A stretch of 64,000 bases of DNA. It comes from Flavobacteriales bacterium UBA1494. Lineage in GTDB: Bacteria; Bacteroidota; Bacteroidia; Flavobacteriales_E; Vicingaceae. The DNA is taken from NCBI GenBank assembly GCA_905182175.1, contig CAJJAT010000006.1:33521-97520 (forward strand). The letters run 5' to 3'. This document shows positions 17,109 to 25,944 of this stretch, piece by piece. Each line of letters begins with the position of its first letter. Positions within the stretch are counted from its first letter, which is position 1. Below the pieces are notes generated by a model. It was not told the origin of the DNA. It did not search any database and saw only the letters and a list, made by a program, of their open reading frames with translations. The translations under genes and the position numbers were made by a program.

Positions 17109-18908
17109 CTACGTTTTAAACCTTTTAATCACCTCCATAAATTTTGTTCCATACTGCTCCATTTTATTCATTCCAACTCCTGAAATTGCCAAGAATTCAT
17201 TTTCTGTACCGGGTAAATCACTCGCCATTGCTTTCAATGATTTATCATTAAAAATAATGTAAGCCGGCAACTTTTTTTTCTGAGAAATGGAATACCTCAG
17301 CTTCTTTAGTTCAGTAAATAAGTCTGCGTTAACTTTCTCCTCGGCTGCCATTTTCATACTCCTTGGCTCCCTCTTGTTTTTCTCTTTGGCACTTACTGGC
17401 AAAGTCAACTTTATGGTCTCCTCCCCTTTTAGCACTTTCCAGCCAATTGGTGAAATCTTTAAAGCTGACCCTTCACTGTACATGATCTCAATCAACCCTT
17501 GATTTGCCAATTGAACGATATAATCTCGCCAATTAAAAAAACTAACTTCCGCGCCTACTCCATAAGTTTTAAGTTGAAAGTAACCTGCGGCATGCACCTC
17601 AGCGTTGTTAGAACCCCTCAATACATTAATCAACATTGTAATGCCTTCCTTCTCTCTCATTCTAGCAATTCCAGAAAGTGCTTTCTGCGCCAACAAGGTG
17701 CCGTCAAAATCCTTTGGCGGATTGTCACAAACATCACAGTTTCCACAATCCTTTGTCAAGTGTTCTCCAAAATAAGAGAGCAGTATTTTTCTCCTACACG
17801 ATTTTGCTTCAGCGAATTGCAACATTCGGCTCAACTTGTCCTTTTGCATTGTTGGATTTGCACCATCATCCGCAAACTGGCTGTACAACACAAAATCTCT
17901 CATGTTGTAATACAACCTTGTTTCGGAAGGCAATCCGTCACGACCAGCTCTTCCAATTTCTTGGTAATACCCTTCCAGATTTTTCGGCAAATTATAATGA
18001 ATCACCCAGCGTACATTCGATTTGTCAATTCCCATCCCAAACGCAATCGTAGCCACAATTATTTTGGTGTTGTCATGTATAAATTCAGTTTGTACTCGCT
18101 CTCTTTCCTCCGGATTCATTCCGGCATGGTAAAACGCTACCGAGTGTCCATCGGCTTTCAAGTAATCGGCTACCTCCTCTGTATTCTTTCTGCTTAGGCA
18201 ATAAATGATGCCGCTTTCATTCTCTTTTTGTCCAACGAATTGCCCAATTTCTTGCAACTTTTTCTTTTTGGGAACTTGTCCTCTTACCTCAATACTTAAG
18301 TTTTTTCTATCAAAAGAAGAAATAAACAACTTGGATTTTTTCAATCCCAATTGTTCTTCAATATCCGTTCTTGCCGACTTATCCGCTGTGGCAGTCAAGG
18401 CCATAAATGGAACATCGGGCAATGAATTTCTAAATACTTTTAGCTGCGTATATTCCGGTCTAAAATCGTGGCCCCACATGCTAACACAATGTGCTTCGTC
18501 AATGGCGACTAATTTTATGTTCAATTTTTTCAACCACGTATTACTTACCGCAATCAATTTTTCGGGCGATAAATAAAGCAACTGAATTTCGCCTTTTGTC
18601 GCTCGTTCAATTACGTTGCTTTCCTCTTGCGGAGATATTGAACTGTTAAAAAAATCTGCTTTTACTCCGTTTGATTGCAATGCCTGTACCTGATCTTTCA
18701 TCAAAGAAATAAGGGGTGAGACCACCAATGTAATTCCATCAAAACACAGGGCAGGAATCTGAAAGCACATCGATTTCCCTCCCCCAGTTGGCATCAACAC
18801 AAAACTATCGTTTCCCGATAAAGTGCGGTCAATAATTTCTTGTTGCAACGGACGAAATTCATCGTAACCAAATACATTTTTTAATAGCGTTTGTGGGCTC
18901 TTTAGCAT
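17109..18908 (-). CDS. recQ: ATP-dependent DNA helicase RecQ
   Basis: 599 residues, a full RecQ. Motif 0 region FGYDEFRPLQQEII, Walker A TGGGKS (41-46), DEAH in VAIDEAHCVSMWGHDFRP, and motif VI QEIGRAGRDG are intact. The zinc-binding subdomain CRRKILLSYF...CGNCDVC, a winged-helix region, and a C-terminal HRDC domain (about 520-599, ending GVGMNKMEQYGTKFMEVI) complete the set. It unwinds 3'-tailed duplexes in recombination and fork repair. The next gene downstream is unrelated DNA of higher GC; nothing indicates an operon. Confidence 0.95.
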   Translation of the reverse strand: MLKSPQTLLKNVFGYDEFRPLQQEIIDRTLSGNDSFVLMPTGGGKSMCFQIPALCFDGITLVVSPLISLMKDQVQALQSNGVKADFFNSSISPQEESNVIERATKGEIQLLYLSPEKLIAVSNTWLKKLNIKLVAIDEAHCVSMWGHDFRPEYTQLKVFRNSLPDVPFMALTATADKSARTDIEEQLGLKKSKLFISSFDRKNLSIEVRGQVPKKKKLQEIGQFVGQKENESGIIYCLSRKNTEEVADYLKADGHSVAFYHAGMNPEERERVQTEFIHDNTKIIVATIAFGMGIDKSNVRWVIHYNLPKNLEGYYQEIGRAGRDGLPSETRLYYNMRDFVLYSQFADDGANPTMQKDKLSRMLQFAEAKSCRRKILLSYFGEHLTKDCGNCDVCDNPPKDFDGTLLAQKALSGIARMREKEGITMLINVLRGSNNAEVHAAGYFQLKTYGVGAEVSFFNWRDYIVQLANQGLIEIMYSEGSALKISPIGWKVLKGEETIKLTLPVSAKEKNKREPRSMKMAAEEKVNADLFTELKKLRYSISQKKKLPAYIIFNDKSLKAMASDLPGTENEFLAISGVGMNKMEQYGTKFMEVIKRFKT

Positions 18909-18916
18909 GGTCAGCT

Positions 18917-19360
18917 TTATTTTAATTTTATGTTACTAGGTATTTTGCAGAAAATTTTGCTACTCCTACAATTCAGTTGAATAGGAATGAATTTTCTACA
19001 TACGGTTGCTCGTTCTACTCTATTGTTGAATTCATACGTTTTTTCGCCGATGTAAGGTTTAGTTAGGGCTTTGCAAAGGTACTGCCTGCGTTCAATTAAA
19101 TCCAAGAAACTGTCTTCAGTTTTGGAATTCTTACCTGCTTTGGATGAAGCAGGCGCAGCTTTGATTAGGGATATGAAGCCAATGATTAGACCAATTAAAC
19201 CTAAAATAGAGGAGTCTAATCTATCAAGATTTGCTAGTCCAAATAACGCACGAGTCTTTCCACTTGCAGTTAAATAGTCAAGTGCTATGTGATAATTTAT
19301 ACCAATTGCAATACCTAAACAAACCGCACTAAACAGTATAGAAATTCTAAATAGATTCAT
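18917..19360 (-). CDS. Small two-TM orphan protein
   Basis: 147 residues. Two hydrophobic segments are clear: ISILFSAVCLGIAIGI near the N-terminus and SSILGLIGLIIGFISLI around 50-67. The last 60 residues (from about KPYIGEKTYEF) have a composition like translated repeat DNA, so the real protein may be shorter. A CTAACG sequence (minus-strand CGTTAG, at about 19377-19382) lies about 16 bases before the start, as also seen 5' of the next gene at 20343. No family was recognised. Confidence 0.45.
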   Translation of the reverse strand: MNLFRISILFSAVCLGIAIGINYHIALDYLTASGKTRALFGLANLDRLDSSILGLIGLIIGFISLIKAAPASSKAGKNSKTEDSFLDLIERRQYLCKALTKPYIGEKTYEFNNRVERATVCRKFIPIQLNCRSSKIFCKIPSNIKLK

Positions 19361-19846
19361 TTTTTATGAATGCCCCTAACGCCCAAATATGGTGCGCATT
19401 GCGGTAAGTAAAGATACATTTTGCTAAAAATGAATTCGTAAAAATCGCAATGTAATTTTGCACATTTTCTTTTCTACAAAATTTGCAAGCGAGTTTTATG
19501 GAGTATCAAAAAGTAAATAAATCTTATTAAACTACTGATTTACTGTGTACTAAACTTAATGTAGTAGGGCCTTTTTTTTATCGGCCTTGTTCTCGGTCAA
19601 TAAATTTGAGTCTTGTAATTAGTCGAACCGATAAAACGAAGAGAAGTAGGAGCAAGTTTGCAGAACAGAAACGTCAGTATTGTAGTCCGTTCGATAAATA
19701 TGTTTGAGCTATGTAAGTTGCTGAATTGAAAAATTGCAATTGGCTGATTTTGTCTCTTCAAAATATAATTTGCTCCATTTTGCTTCGACATTATGTTCTA
19801 ACTGTTATAGATGTTAATTGACCCTGTATAAGATTAACTGACGTGA
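19361..19846. other. Spacer between orphan genes with inverted repeats
   Basis: About 485 bases without a credible gene. On the minus strand it holds CATTGCG and CGCAATG arms about 45 bases apart (around 19400-19455), followed by gggCGTTAGGGGC and then the start of the next orphan gene. This layout (imperfect inverted repeat, CGTTAG, short gap, ATG) is reminiscent of cassette-type recombination sites, but the bases do not fit the classical GTTRRRY core. Confidence 0.35.
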
Positions 19847-20343
19847 TTATAATCCGTCAAGGAATATATTGATTTCACATATTTCAGAAATTCCATCTAC
19901 CGTTCTTGTAGAAACCTTGATTGTTCCTTTCCCATTTTTGAACCTGCATTTGTATTGGATCTCAAACCAATCTGCTCCTTTGCCTTGTCCATCATAAGTA
20001 TGATGCGAATATGCATACGTTTCTATTTTGCCTGTAACAGGTGTCAGTTTTTGAAACTCATTTTCGATTTGTTCAATATCGATTTGAACCTTTGCATATT
20101 CTCCAAAATAGTGTGAATTTCCTCCCAATTAGAACGATTAAATTCAGTTTTTATCTTGTACACAGTTTTGTCAAGTAACTCTCTAGTAACATCATTTGGC
20201 AATTTTTTTAATTCTTCACTTTCAATATCAGTTACTGAAACTGTCACCGATTGATGCATTAAAAAAACTGTTACCAAATTAATTAAAGTAAGAATTGAGA
20301 ACCCAATTAGTATGATTTCAATTCGTTTTAGTCTTTTTTCCAT
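19847..20343 (-). pseudogene. Membrane-anchored orphan protein with one frameshift
   Basis: From ATG 20343 an N-terminal membrane segment (IIILIGFSILTLINLVTVFL-like, residues about 9-28) leads into FNRSNWEEIHTIL, after which the frame ends out of register at 20044. The overlapping frame continues FGEYAKVQIDIEQIENEF, KIETYAYSHHTYDGQ and a C-terminal EICEINIFLDGL, stopping at 19847. Restoring one T in the ctatttt run gives a single protein of about 165 residues. With only one homopolymer lesion this could equally be a sequencing error in an intact gene. No family recognised. Confidence 0.55.
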
Positions 20344-20485
20344 CGTCTAATTTAATCCTGCTAACGCTTGAATAGAAGGAAAGGTGAGTTATTTCAATTT
20401 TATTTGCTGCCGGATATATACTCCTAAAAGTACCTCATAAAACGAACCATCAAAAGTATAAGTCGAAGTAATTTAATTGATTAAT

Positions 20486-21625
20486 CTACTTCACTACTTC
20501 TTCGCTCAATTTAGCTTTGTCCGAATACAGTAAAACCCGATCCAAATAAATCAATATTAATTGAGTTAGTGGAAGTGCCAAAATAGTTCCATTAAAGCCT
20601 CCAAAAATGGGAACCCAAAGCGCAAAAGATAGCACAATGACTGCAGGATTCATTCCGTTTACACTCTTCATTATTTTGTCTTCATAAATGGTTTCTTCTA
20701 AAATAGAAATGAGGACATAAATGAACAGGACAATTCCAAAATAAATGAAAAAGTTATGGCCCTGCTCTACCGACAGAACCCAACAACTAATACTTGCTAG
20801 CGGAAGACTCAAATAATGAAATTGCGAAGCATAGGACAGTACTCCTGTCAGAATTCCAATAATAATTGCTCCCGGAAGATCCAAGATTGAAAAGGCAACG
20901 GTGCAAATGAGCAAATTAATGAGGACTAGCTTGCCTCGCTGCTTGAAATAGTTCACAAAAACGATATTAAAATCAGCAAAAACTGCTTTTAATCGGCTGT
21001 TTACCGTTTTCCGATTGGCAAAATAAGTTTTGTACTTGCCCTCAAAGTAGTCGTAAGTATACAAGATGAAGAAAACATACAAAAGGGTGTAAAACAACAT
21101 GTAAATCGAACTCCAAGAATTGGTGATTTCTGCTTCCCCACTGGGTTCTTTTTGTTGAAAAAAGGAATACACACTTTTAATGCTCGACATCACATCTTCT
21201 TGGTTTACCTCATTCGCTCCTGAGTTCAATTCCTCTAATTGCCCCTTAACGTATTCGTTCTCATTAATTTTTCCGAAATAAAACAGTGCACTGTTCTTTA
21301 CTTCTTCTATTTTATGTTCGTTTTTCTGGGTAAAAACTTCTACTGCATTTACCAAGCGCTTGCTGTCATTGATTATATGTCCGCCAAAAAAGAAGGTTGC
21401 ACTCACAAAAAACAACGTCAGCAACAACAAAAAACTAGTGGTAGCAACTGTTCTGTTTTTTATTTTCTTTTGAATTTTCAGAATAATGGGGTTCAGTAAG
21501 TAAGCAATAAAAAGCGCTAAGATAAAGGGCAAGAGTATTTCCCCAATAAAAAACAGCAACACCAAAATGAGAACAAATGGCAATAAATCAATTATGAAAT
21601 TCTTGTTTTTTTCGGATAAGGTCAT
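20486..21625 (-). CDS. AI-2E family transporter (first paralogue)
   Basis: 379 residues, about eight hydrophobic segments, starting LLPFVLILVLLFFIGEILLP and with the PF01594-type C-terminal region GAIIIGILTGVLSYA, NPAVIVLSFALWVPIFGGF and a final LPLTQLILIYLDR. Members of this family include TqsA-like exporters and Na+/H+ antiporter-like proteins, so the name does not show the substrate. A second paralogue lies at 48771-49892. It stands alone here; the C-terminal tail is short and charged. Confidence 0.85.
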   Translation of the reverse strand: MTLSEKNKNFIIDLLPFVLILVLLFFIGEILLPFILALFIAYLLNPIILKIQKKIKNRTVATTSFLLLLTLFFVSATFFFGGHIINDSKRLVNAVEVFTQKNEHKIEEVKNSALFYFGKINENEYVKGQLEELNSGANEVNQEDVMSSIKSVYSFFQQKEPSGEAEITNSWSSIYMLFYTLLYVFFILYTYDYFEGKYKTYFANRKTVNSRLKAVFADFNIVFVNYFKQRGKLVLINLLICTVAFSILDLPGAIIIGILTGVLSYASQFHYLSLPLASISCWVLSVEQGHNFFIYFGIVLFIYVLISILEETIYEDKIMKSVNGMNPAVIVLSFALWVPIFGGFNGTILALPLTQLILIYLDRVLLYSDKAKLSEEVVK

Positions 21626-22434
21626 TTCCTGTTCGGTTTATGGTGATGTGTATCAAAGGAAGAGTTTTTTTTCTAACTAACATACCGGGCAAAACTAATA
21701 ATCAAAAAAGTGAAACATCTATTTTATATGTATGCAGGTGTTTAAAATTTTGCAAACAACACTCAGCTAATGTTCGAAACAATATCAAGCCATCCTTTTA
21801 GTAGTTTAATATTCGGTCTGCTTGAATTGTATGTTAACAAAACACAGGTTAAAAAATAGTTGATAACACTGTTTAAAGCATGTAAATCATGAGCAGCTTA
21901 CGAAATTTTAACTTTCCTATAAAACTCACTTGGCGAATTGTGTAAAAAACCCTGCTTGCTTTTCCCGAAACAGGTGGGCGAATAGCAAGGGTGACATTAC
22001 CAAAAGCAGTTTTTGTTCCTTAACGCAATTGAAATTGTATCTTTATCAAGTGTCCAAAGGCATCCTACAACGAAGTTAAAGACGAGCTATAAAATTAAAC
22101 TTCTGCAAAATAGATCCAACTCTTCTGCGATAAGTATACACTTGTCTCAACTGAAAAAATGAATTTTATACTGTTACTAAAAACCAAATCATTCAACGAA
22201 TAAAATTATGCTCTTCATACGCCTCAAGTAAAATTACTTTTAAAAACCTATGGCTACCTAACTATTTTAAAACCTGTTTTAGAGAACTTTAGAAAGAGTG
22301 TTAAGCGAACTACGAACCGAGGGGATTGCGAGCAAATTTTAAGAATTGAAAATTAATATTTCAAAGGAAAACAAACCATAAGCGCTTTACATGCATTTTA
22401 TATAGACTGCGTTGAATTGCAATAAATAATAACA
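21626..22434. other. Gene-free 0.8-kb region, probably degraded coding DNA
   Basis: All six frames are broken frequently. Short protein-like stretches occur on the plus strand (for example RIARVTLPKAVFVP near 21975-22020), suggesting an old gene, but no family could be recognised. No promoter for the downstream pseudogene was assigned. Confidence 0.4.
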
Positions 22435-23478
22435 ATGAAGAACTTTCAGCTACAATTTGGAGGCAAAATAACGAATAAACTCCAACACCAATACAAACAA
22501 TCAGAAAATTGGAAAAAAGGGGCTTTCCAAAACTTAGAAAAAACTGAAATGGATATGTCTTTAGGAAAAATCCCTGCCGTTATCTACAAACAGCTGACTA
22601 AGAAAGGACAGAAACCCAAAACCAATTTACCTATTATTCCTTTTGATAAAGCTGCGTTTTTAACACCTACTGAGAAAGCAAAATTCGTATGGTACGGGCA
22701 CTCTGTAGTGTTGATGAATTTGAATGGAAAAACCATATTAATTGATCCCATGTTAGGTTCTGATACAACACCAATTGCACCTTTTGATAACAAACGATTT
22801 TCGAAAAGTAGTCTTGATTTAATTGATGACTTTCCTGAAATAGATCTTATTTTATTGACACATGATCATTACGACCACTTGGATTATGATAGCATTCAAA
22901 AGCTAAAACATAAAACCAAGAAGTACTTCGTTGCCTTGGGTTTAAAGCGGCATCTCGTTCGATGGGGTGTTGATGCCGAATTAATTAAGGAATTTGACTG
23001 ATGGAATGACACCATGCTAGAAGAGATTCAAATTACGTTTACTCCGACCCGCCATTTTTCGGGACGTGGTTTAACAGATAAAGCCAAATGCCTTTGAAGA
23101 GGTTGGGTATTTAAAACTGAAAGCGAGAACATTTGGTTTAGTGGTGACAGTGGCTACGGCGAACATTTTAAGTCTGTAGGCGAAAGATTGGGACCATTTG
23201 ACTTTGCCTTTATGGAATGCGGTCAATACAATGATGATTGGCGATCAATCCACATGTTTCCTGACGAAAGCGTGCAAGCTGCATTAGATGCTCAGGTAAA
23301 AAAAGCGATGCCTGTTCATTGGTCGGGTTTCGCACTTTCTTATCAGCATACGTGGACAGAACCCGCGGACGAGTTCGTGGAATTTTCGAAAGAACAAAAG
23401 TTAGATTATTTACTACCCCCAATAGGAAAATTATTTACCTATTCTGACACCATCCAAGACAAGTGGTGGCAAGAGTAA
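22435..23478 (+). pseudogene. UlaG/NAPE-PLD-like MBL hydrolase with two in-frame TGA codons
   Basis: The frame stays in register for 348 codons and reads as a full MBL-fold protein: KFVWYGHSVVLMNLNGKTIL, the LLTHDHYDHLDYDS metal site, FTPTRHFSGRGLTD, IWFSGDSGYG, and a C-terminal PVHWSGFAL region. It is cut by TGA at 22999-23001 (EFD*WND, where relatives have EFDWW) and TGA at 23095-23097 (CL*RGW, where relatives have LWGGW). Both are TGG-to-TGA at conserved tryptophans. TGA is a normal stop elsewhere here, for example in amtB, so recoding is unlikely and the gene is probably dead. Confidence 0.85.
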
Positions 23479-23640
23479 GGGATCGAAAAAGAACAGTAAT
23501 AACAAAATACGATTCAGAACGTCCTACAATTCGGATTTCTATTTGACCAACACAAGTGGCCACAAATGGGGCTGGTAAGGTCATTTTACAGCACTTCGCA
23601 AAGTGTGCTCAAGCTTAATTAGGAAGAGCTTTTGACACAG

Positions 23641-24063
23641 AAGAATTTCACGAGAACTGTTTGAGATATAGTGCTTGTCGTGACTGGTATTTTGAGTGTA
23701 CTGCAACTAAACAACTGGAACAAGGAATAGAACAGTACCAAACAAGAATTGAATTTGCTAATTAAAATGCCTGAGAACCTTAAGAACGATTTGAAAGATG
23801 CTCAATACAACAGAGGTATGAATAAAAGACCTATGCTTGGTAATAAAATGGAACCGAAGTATTTATTAGAGCAAACGCCTTTTCATGAGTCGCTTCGGTT
23901 ACACTACAGCTATTTATTCGGAGGCACACATAAAACTACCAATTCATCAGACTTTTACAATTTAAAAAGTACAGGATTTAACTTTATTCGGAACAACCAA
24001 AAACGGAGGAACATTACCAGCTTATATTCTGACAATACACATTTTACACAGTCAATAAATTAA
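23641..24063 (+). pseudogene. DUF6090-like small membrane protein remnant
   Basis: One frame reads DIVLVVTGILSVLQLNNWNK, a stop, then TKQELNLLIKMPENLKNDLK and DAQYN. This matches the hallmark of DUF6090 proteins, an EIVLVVIGILIALQINNWNE membrane helix followed by a helical LLxNLKxDL segment. Stops occur just before DIVL and after NNWNKE. The N-terminal part is missing. The downstream frame (23749-24063) remains open but is probably only the tail. The family call rests on that motif. Confidence 0.65.
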
Positions 24064-24760
24064 TTTTTTAGGGTAGGTTCTATTGAATAATACGAGCAAT
24101 AAAATCCATGACAAAGTAATAATCGATGCGCTTTGGAAGATCGCCTAGACAGTATGGCGAAGATGTAATTTTACAAGAATTCAAAAAATCATACTAAATT
24201 CTGCAAATCAAAGTAGGTTTAGCATTGTTCACATTCCCATTTCTTAAGTTTAAGGTTAGATTAGTTTAATACTTATGTTTTAAGCCCCCACTCTAAAGTA
24301 GATTTTGACTCTGCACCATTTGAATCCACCTTGAAAGGTCTGAAAGACGAAACAACATTGCAGTTTCCCTCTTTTTAATTTGGCTTTTTAATTGATTCGA
24401 AATCCTCTATCGGACCGTTACAACGCCAGAAATTAATGAGCTGTAAGCAAGACTTGACAACAATGAATGCCCAAATGCATCAACCCTACTTTTACTACCG
24501 CACTCAAGTTAGCTTCAAGACTATTTTCTAAATTCACAGAACCCGTTGACAAATTTTGCGCAAAAAGAAAAGTTAAAAGCCGCATTAATAGATAACGGGA
24601 CTGCATTTATTATTTATAAATCAACTCCTACCTTGCGAAAAAGCAGCATTTTTTCCCATTGTAACACGGTACCTAATAGTCGTTAAATGTCATTCAATGA
24701 CTTAAAGACGGCTGTTTACACACTAAAGTAAATTTCAATTTTAATATTAGGATATAATAC
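24064..24760. other. Gene-free region upstream of the cold-shock gene
   Basis: About 700 bases without a usable frame on either strand. Nothing recognisable was found apart from the promoter region at its 3' end. Confidence 0.45.
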
Positions 24761-24768
24761 TAACTTTG
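24761..24768 (+). promoter_or_regulatory. Candidate -7 box of the cold-shock gene
   Basis: TAACTTTG fits the Bacteroidota TAnnTTTG consensus exactly, 25 bases before the ATG. The -33 region is only T-rich. The leader would be about 19-20 bases, much shorter than the long thermosensing leader of E. coli cspA. Confidence 0.5.
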
Positions 24769-24793
24769 TACTTTATTTAAAAACAACATTATT

Positions 24794-24985
24794 ATGAGCA
24801 ACGGAACAGTAAAATTTTTTAACACTTCAAAAGGATTTGGATTTATTACACCAGAAGATGGTAGTAAAGATGTATTTGTACACCAAAATGGATTGAAGGA
24901 AGACATCAACGAAGGAGACAAAGTAAGTTACGATGTTGAGGAAAGCCCAAAAGGTTTAAACGCTACTAATGTAACTGTAGATTAA
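24794..24985 (+). CDS. Cold-shock domain protein (CspA family)
   Basis: 63 residues, a single cold-shock OB-fold. RNP1 (KGFGFI) and RNP2 (VFVHQ) are intact after GTVKFFNTS. It binds single-stranded RNA/DNA and acts as an RNA chaperone. It is monocistronic, with its own promoter box and terminator. Confidence 0.95.
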   Translation: MSNGTVKFFNTSKGFGFITPEDGSKDVFVHQNGLKEDINEGDKVSYDVEESPKGLNATNVTVD

Positions 24986-25008
24986 TTCCACATTACGTTA
25001 TTACATCC

Positions 25009-25047
25009 TAAAAAGCCTATCATAAAATATGATGGGCTTTTTTTTTA
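25009..25047 (+). terminator. Intrinsic terminator of the cold-shock gene
   Basis: AAAAAGCCTATCAT and ATGATGGGCTTTTT pair around an AAAAT loop and run into a long T-tract. Confidence 0.85.
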
Positions 25048-25193
25048 TAAAAACAATAAATTAAGTTACAAAGTAGCGCACTGTGAATTATTTATACTGC
25101 TTAAAGTCTGATTTTCTCTTAGATAATAAATGAGCAATCGCAGAACAAAAGCCGCTATCTGTATGGTATTCGTTTAGCTACTCATACTCCCTT

Positions 25194-25922
25194 CTACCCC
25201 AACTGTCTTCTAAATTCTCCCAACATTATTGCTGTTGCAATGGATACATTGAATGATTCTGCGTCTCCACTCATCGGAATTTTTAATTTCTCAGTAACCT
25301 TTGCTGTTAGCTCATTGCTCATTCCCTGTGATTCATTGCCAACAACTAAAACACATGGAGCAGTAATTGTAGCTTCATATAAATTCTCACCACTCAGGTG
25401 TGCTGCATAAATAGGAGTAGATTTTGACAATTCCTCCACATATTTAAACAAATCTTGTACTACTATATTTATTCTAAAGATAGAGCCCATAGTCGCTTGT
25501 ACCACTTTAGGACTAAAGTGATCAACACAATCAAATGAACAAATCATCGTTTTTACTCCAAAAGCATCAGCGGTGCGAATAATGGTTCCTAAATTACCGG
25601 GGTCTTGTACTTTTTCTACCATCAATGTAATGGGCGAATCAGTTACTGTGCCTTGCTTAGGAATTTCTATTACTGCTAAAATACCCGGTGCTGTTTTAAA
25701 GGCCGAGATTCGCTGCATGGCTCGCTCATCACATAACCTTACTTCTATCCCATCCGATTCAAAGTCTGCCACTGAAACAACAAACTTCACAGTAAAATTG
25801 TATAAAATAGCTTCCCTTACCATTTTATCGCCTTCAACAAAAAACAAACCCACGGTTTTGCGAAACTTCTTCTGCTGTAACGAAACGATTAATTTTTCTT
25901 CCTTTTTAGTTAAGCTTGCCAT
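25194..25922 (-). CDS. TrmH/SpoU-family RNA methyltransferase
   Basis: 242 residues. N-terminal substrate-binding part (KKFRKTVGLFFVEGDKMVRE) followed by the SPOUT knot with motif 1 DPGNLGTIIRTADAFG, motif 2 VVGNESQGMS, and motif 3 IPMSGDAESFNVSIATAIML. It probably 2'-O-methylates a ribose in rRNA or tRNA; the site cannot be told from sequence. It diverges from the TamL-like gene with only 22 bases between start codons, so the promoters must overlap. Confidence 0.9.
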   Translation of the reverse strand: MASLTKKEEKLIVSLQQKKFRKTVGLFFVEGDKMVREAILYNFTVKFVVSVADFESDGIEVRLCDERAMQRISAFKTAPGILAVIEIPKQGTVTDSPITLMVEKVQDPGNLGTIIRTADAFGVKTMICSFDCVDHFSPKVVQATMGSIFRINIVVQDLFKYVEELSKSTPIYAAHLSGENLYEATITAPCVLVVGNESQGMSNELTAKVTEKLKIPMSGDAESFNVSIATAIMLGEFRRQLG

Positions 25923-25944
25923 ATTCGCTAATTTCGCTTTTTTT

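Noticed and set aside
17499..18197. 232-codon plus-strand frame opposite recQ
   Set aside because: Antisense to the conserved recQ; its residue pattern reflects the complementary codons and matches no family.
18909..20370. Integron-type attC sites
   Set aside because: The CGTTAG cores do not satisfy GTTRRRY/RYYYAAC and no integrase was seen, so classical attC is not claimed.
25573..25944. N-terminal extension of the TamL-like gene to 25573
   Set aside because: It is antisense to the SpoU methyltransferase, and a lipoprotein signal begins exactly at 25945.
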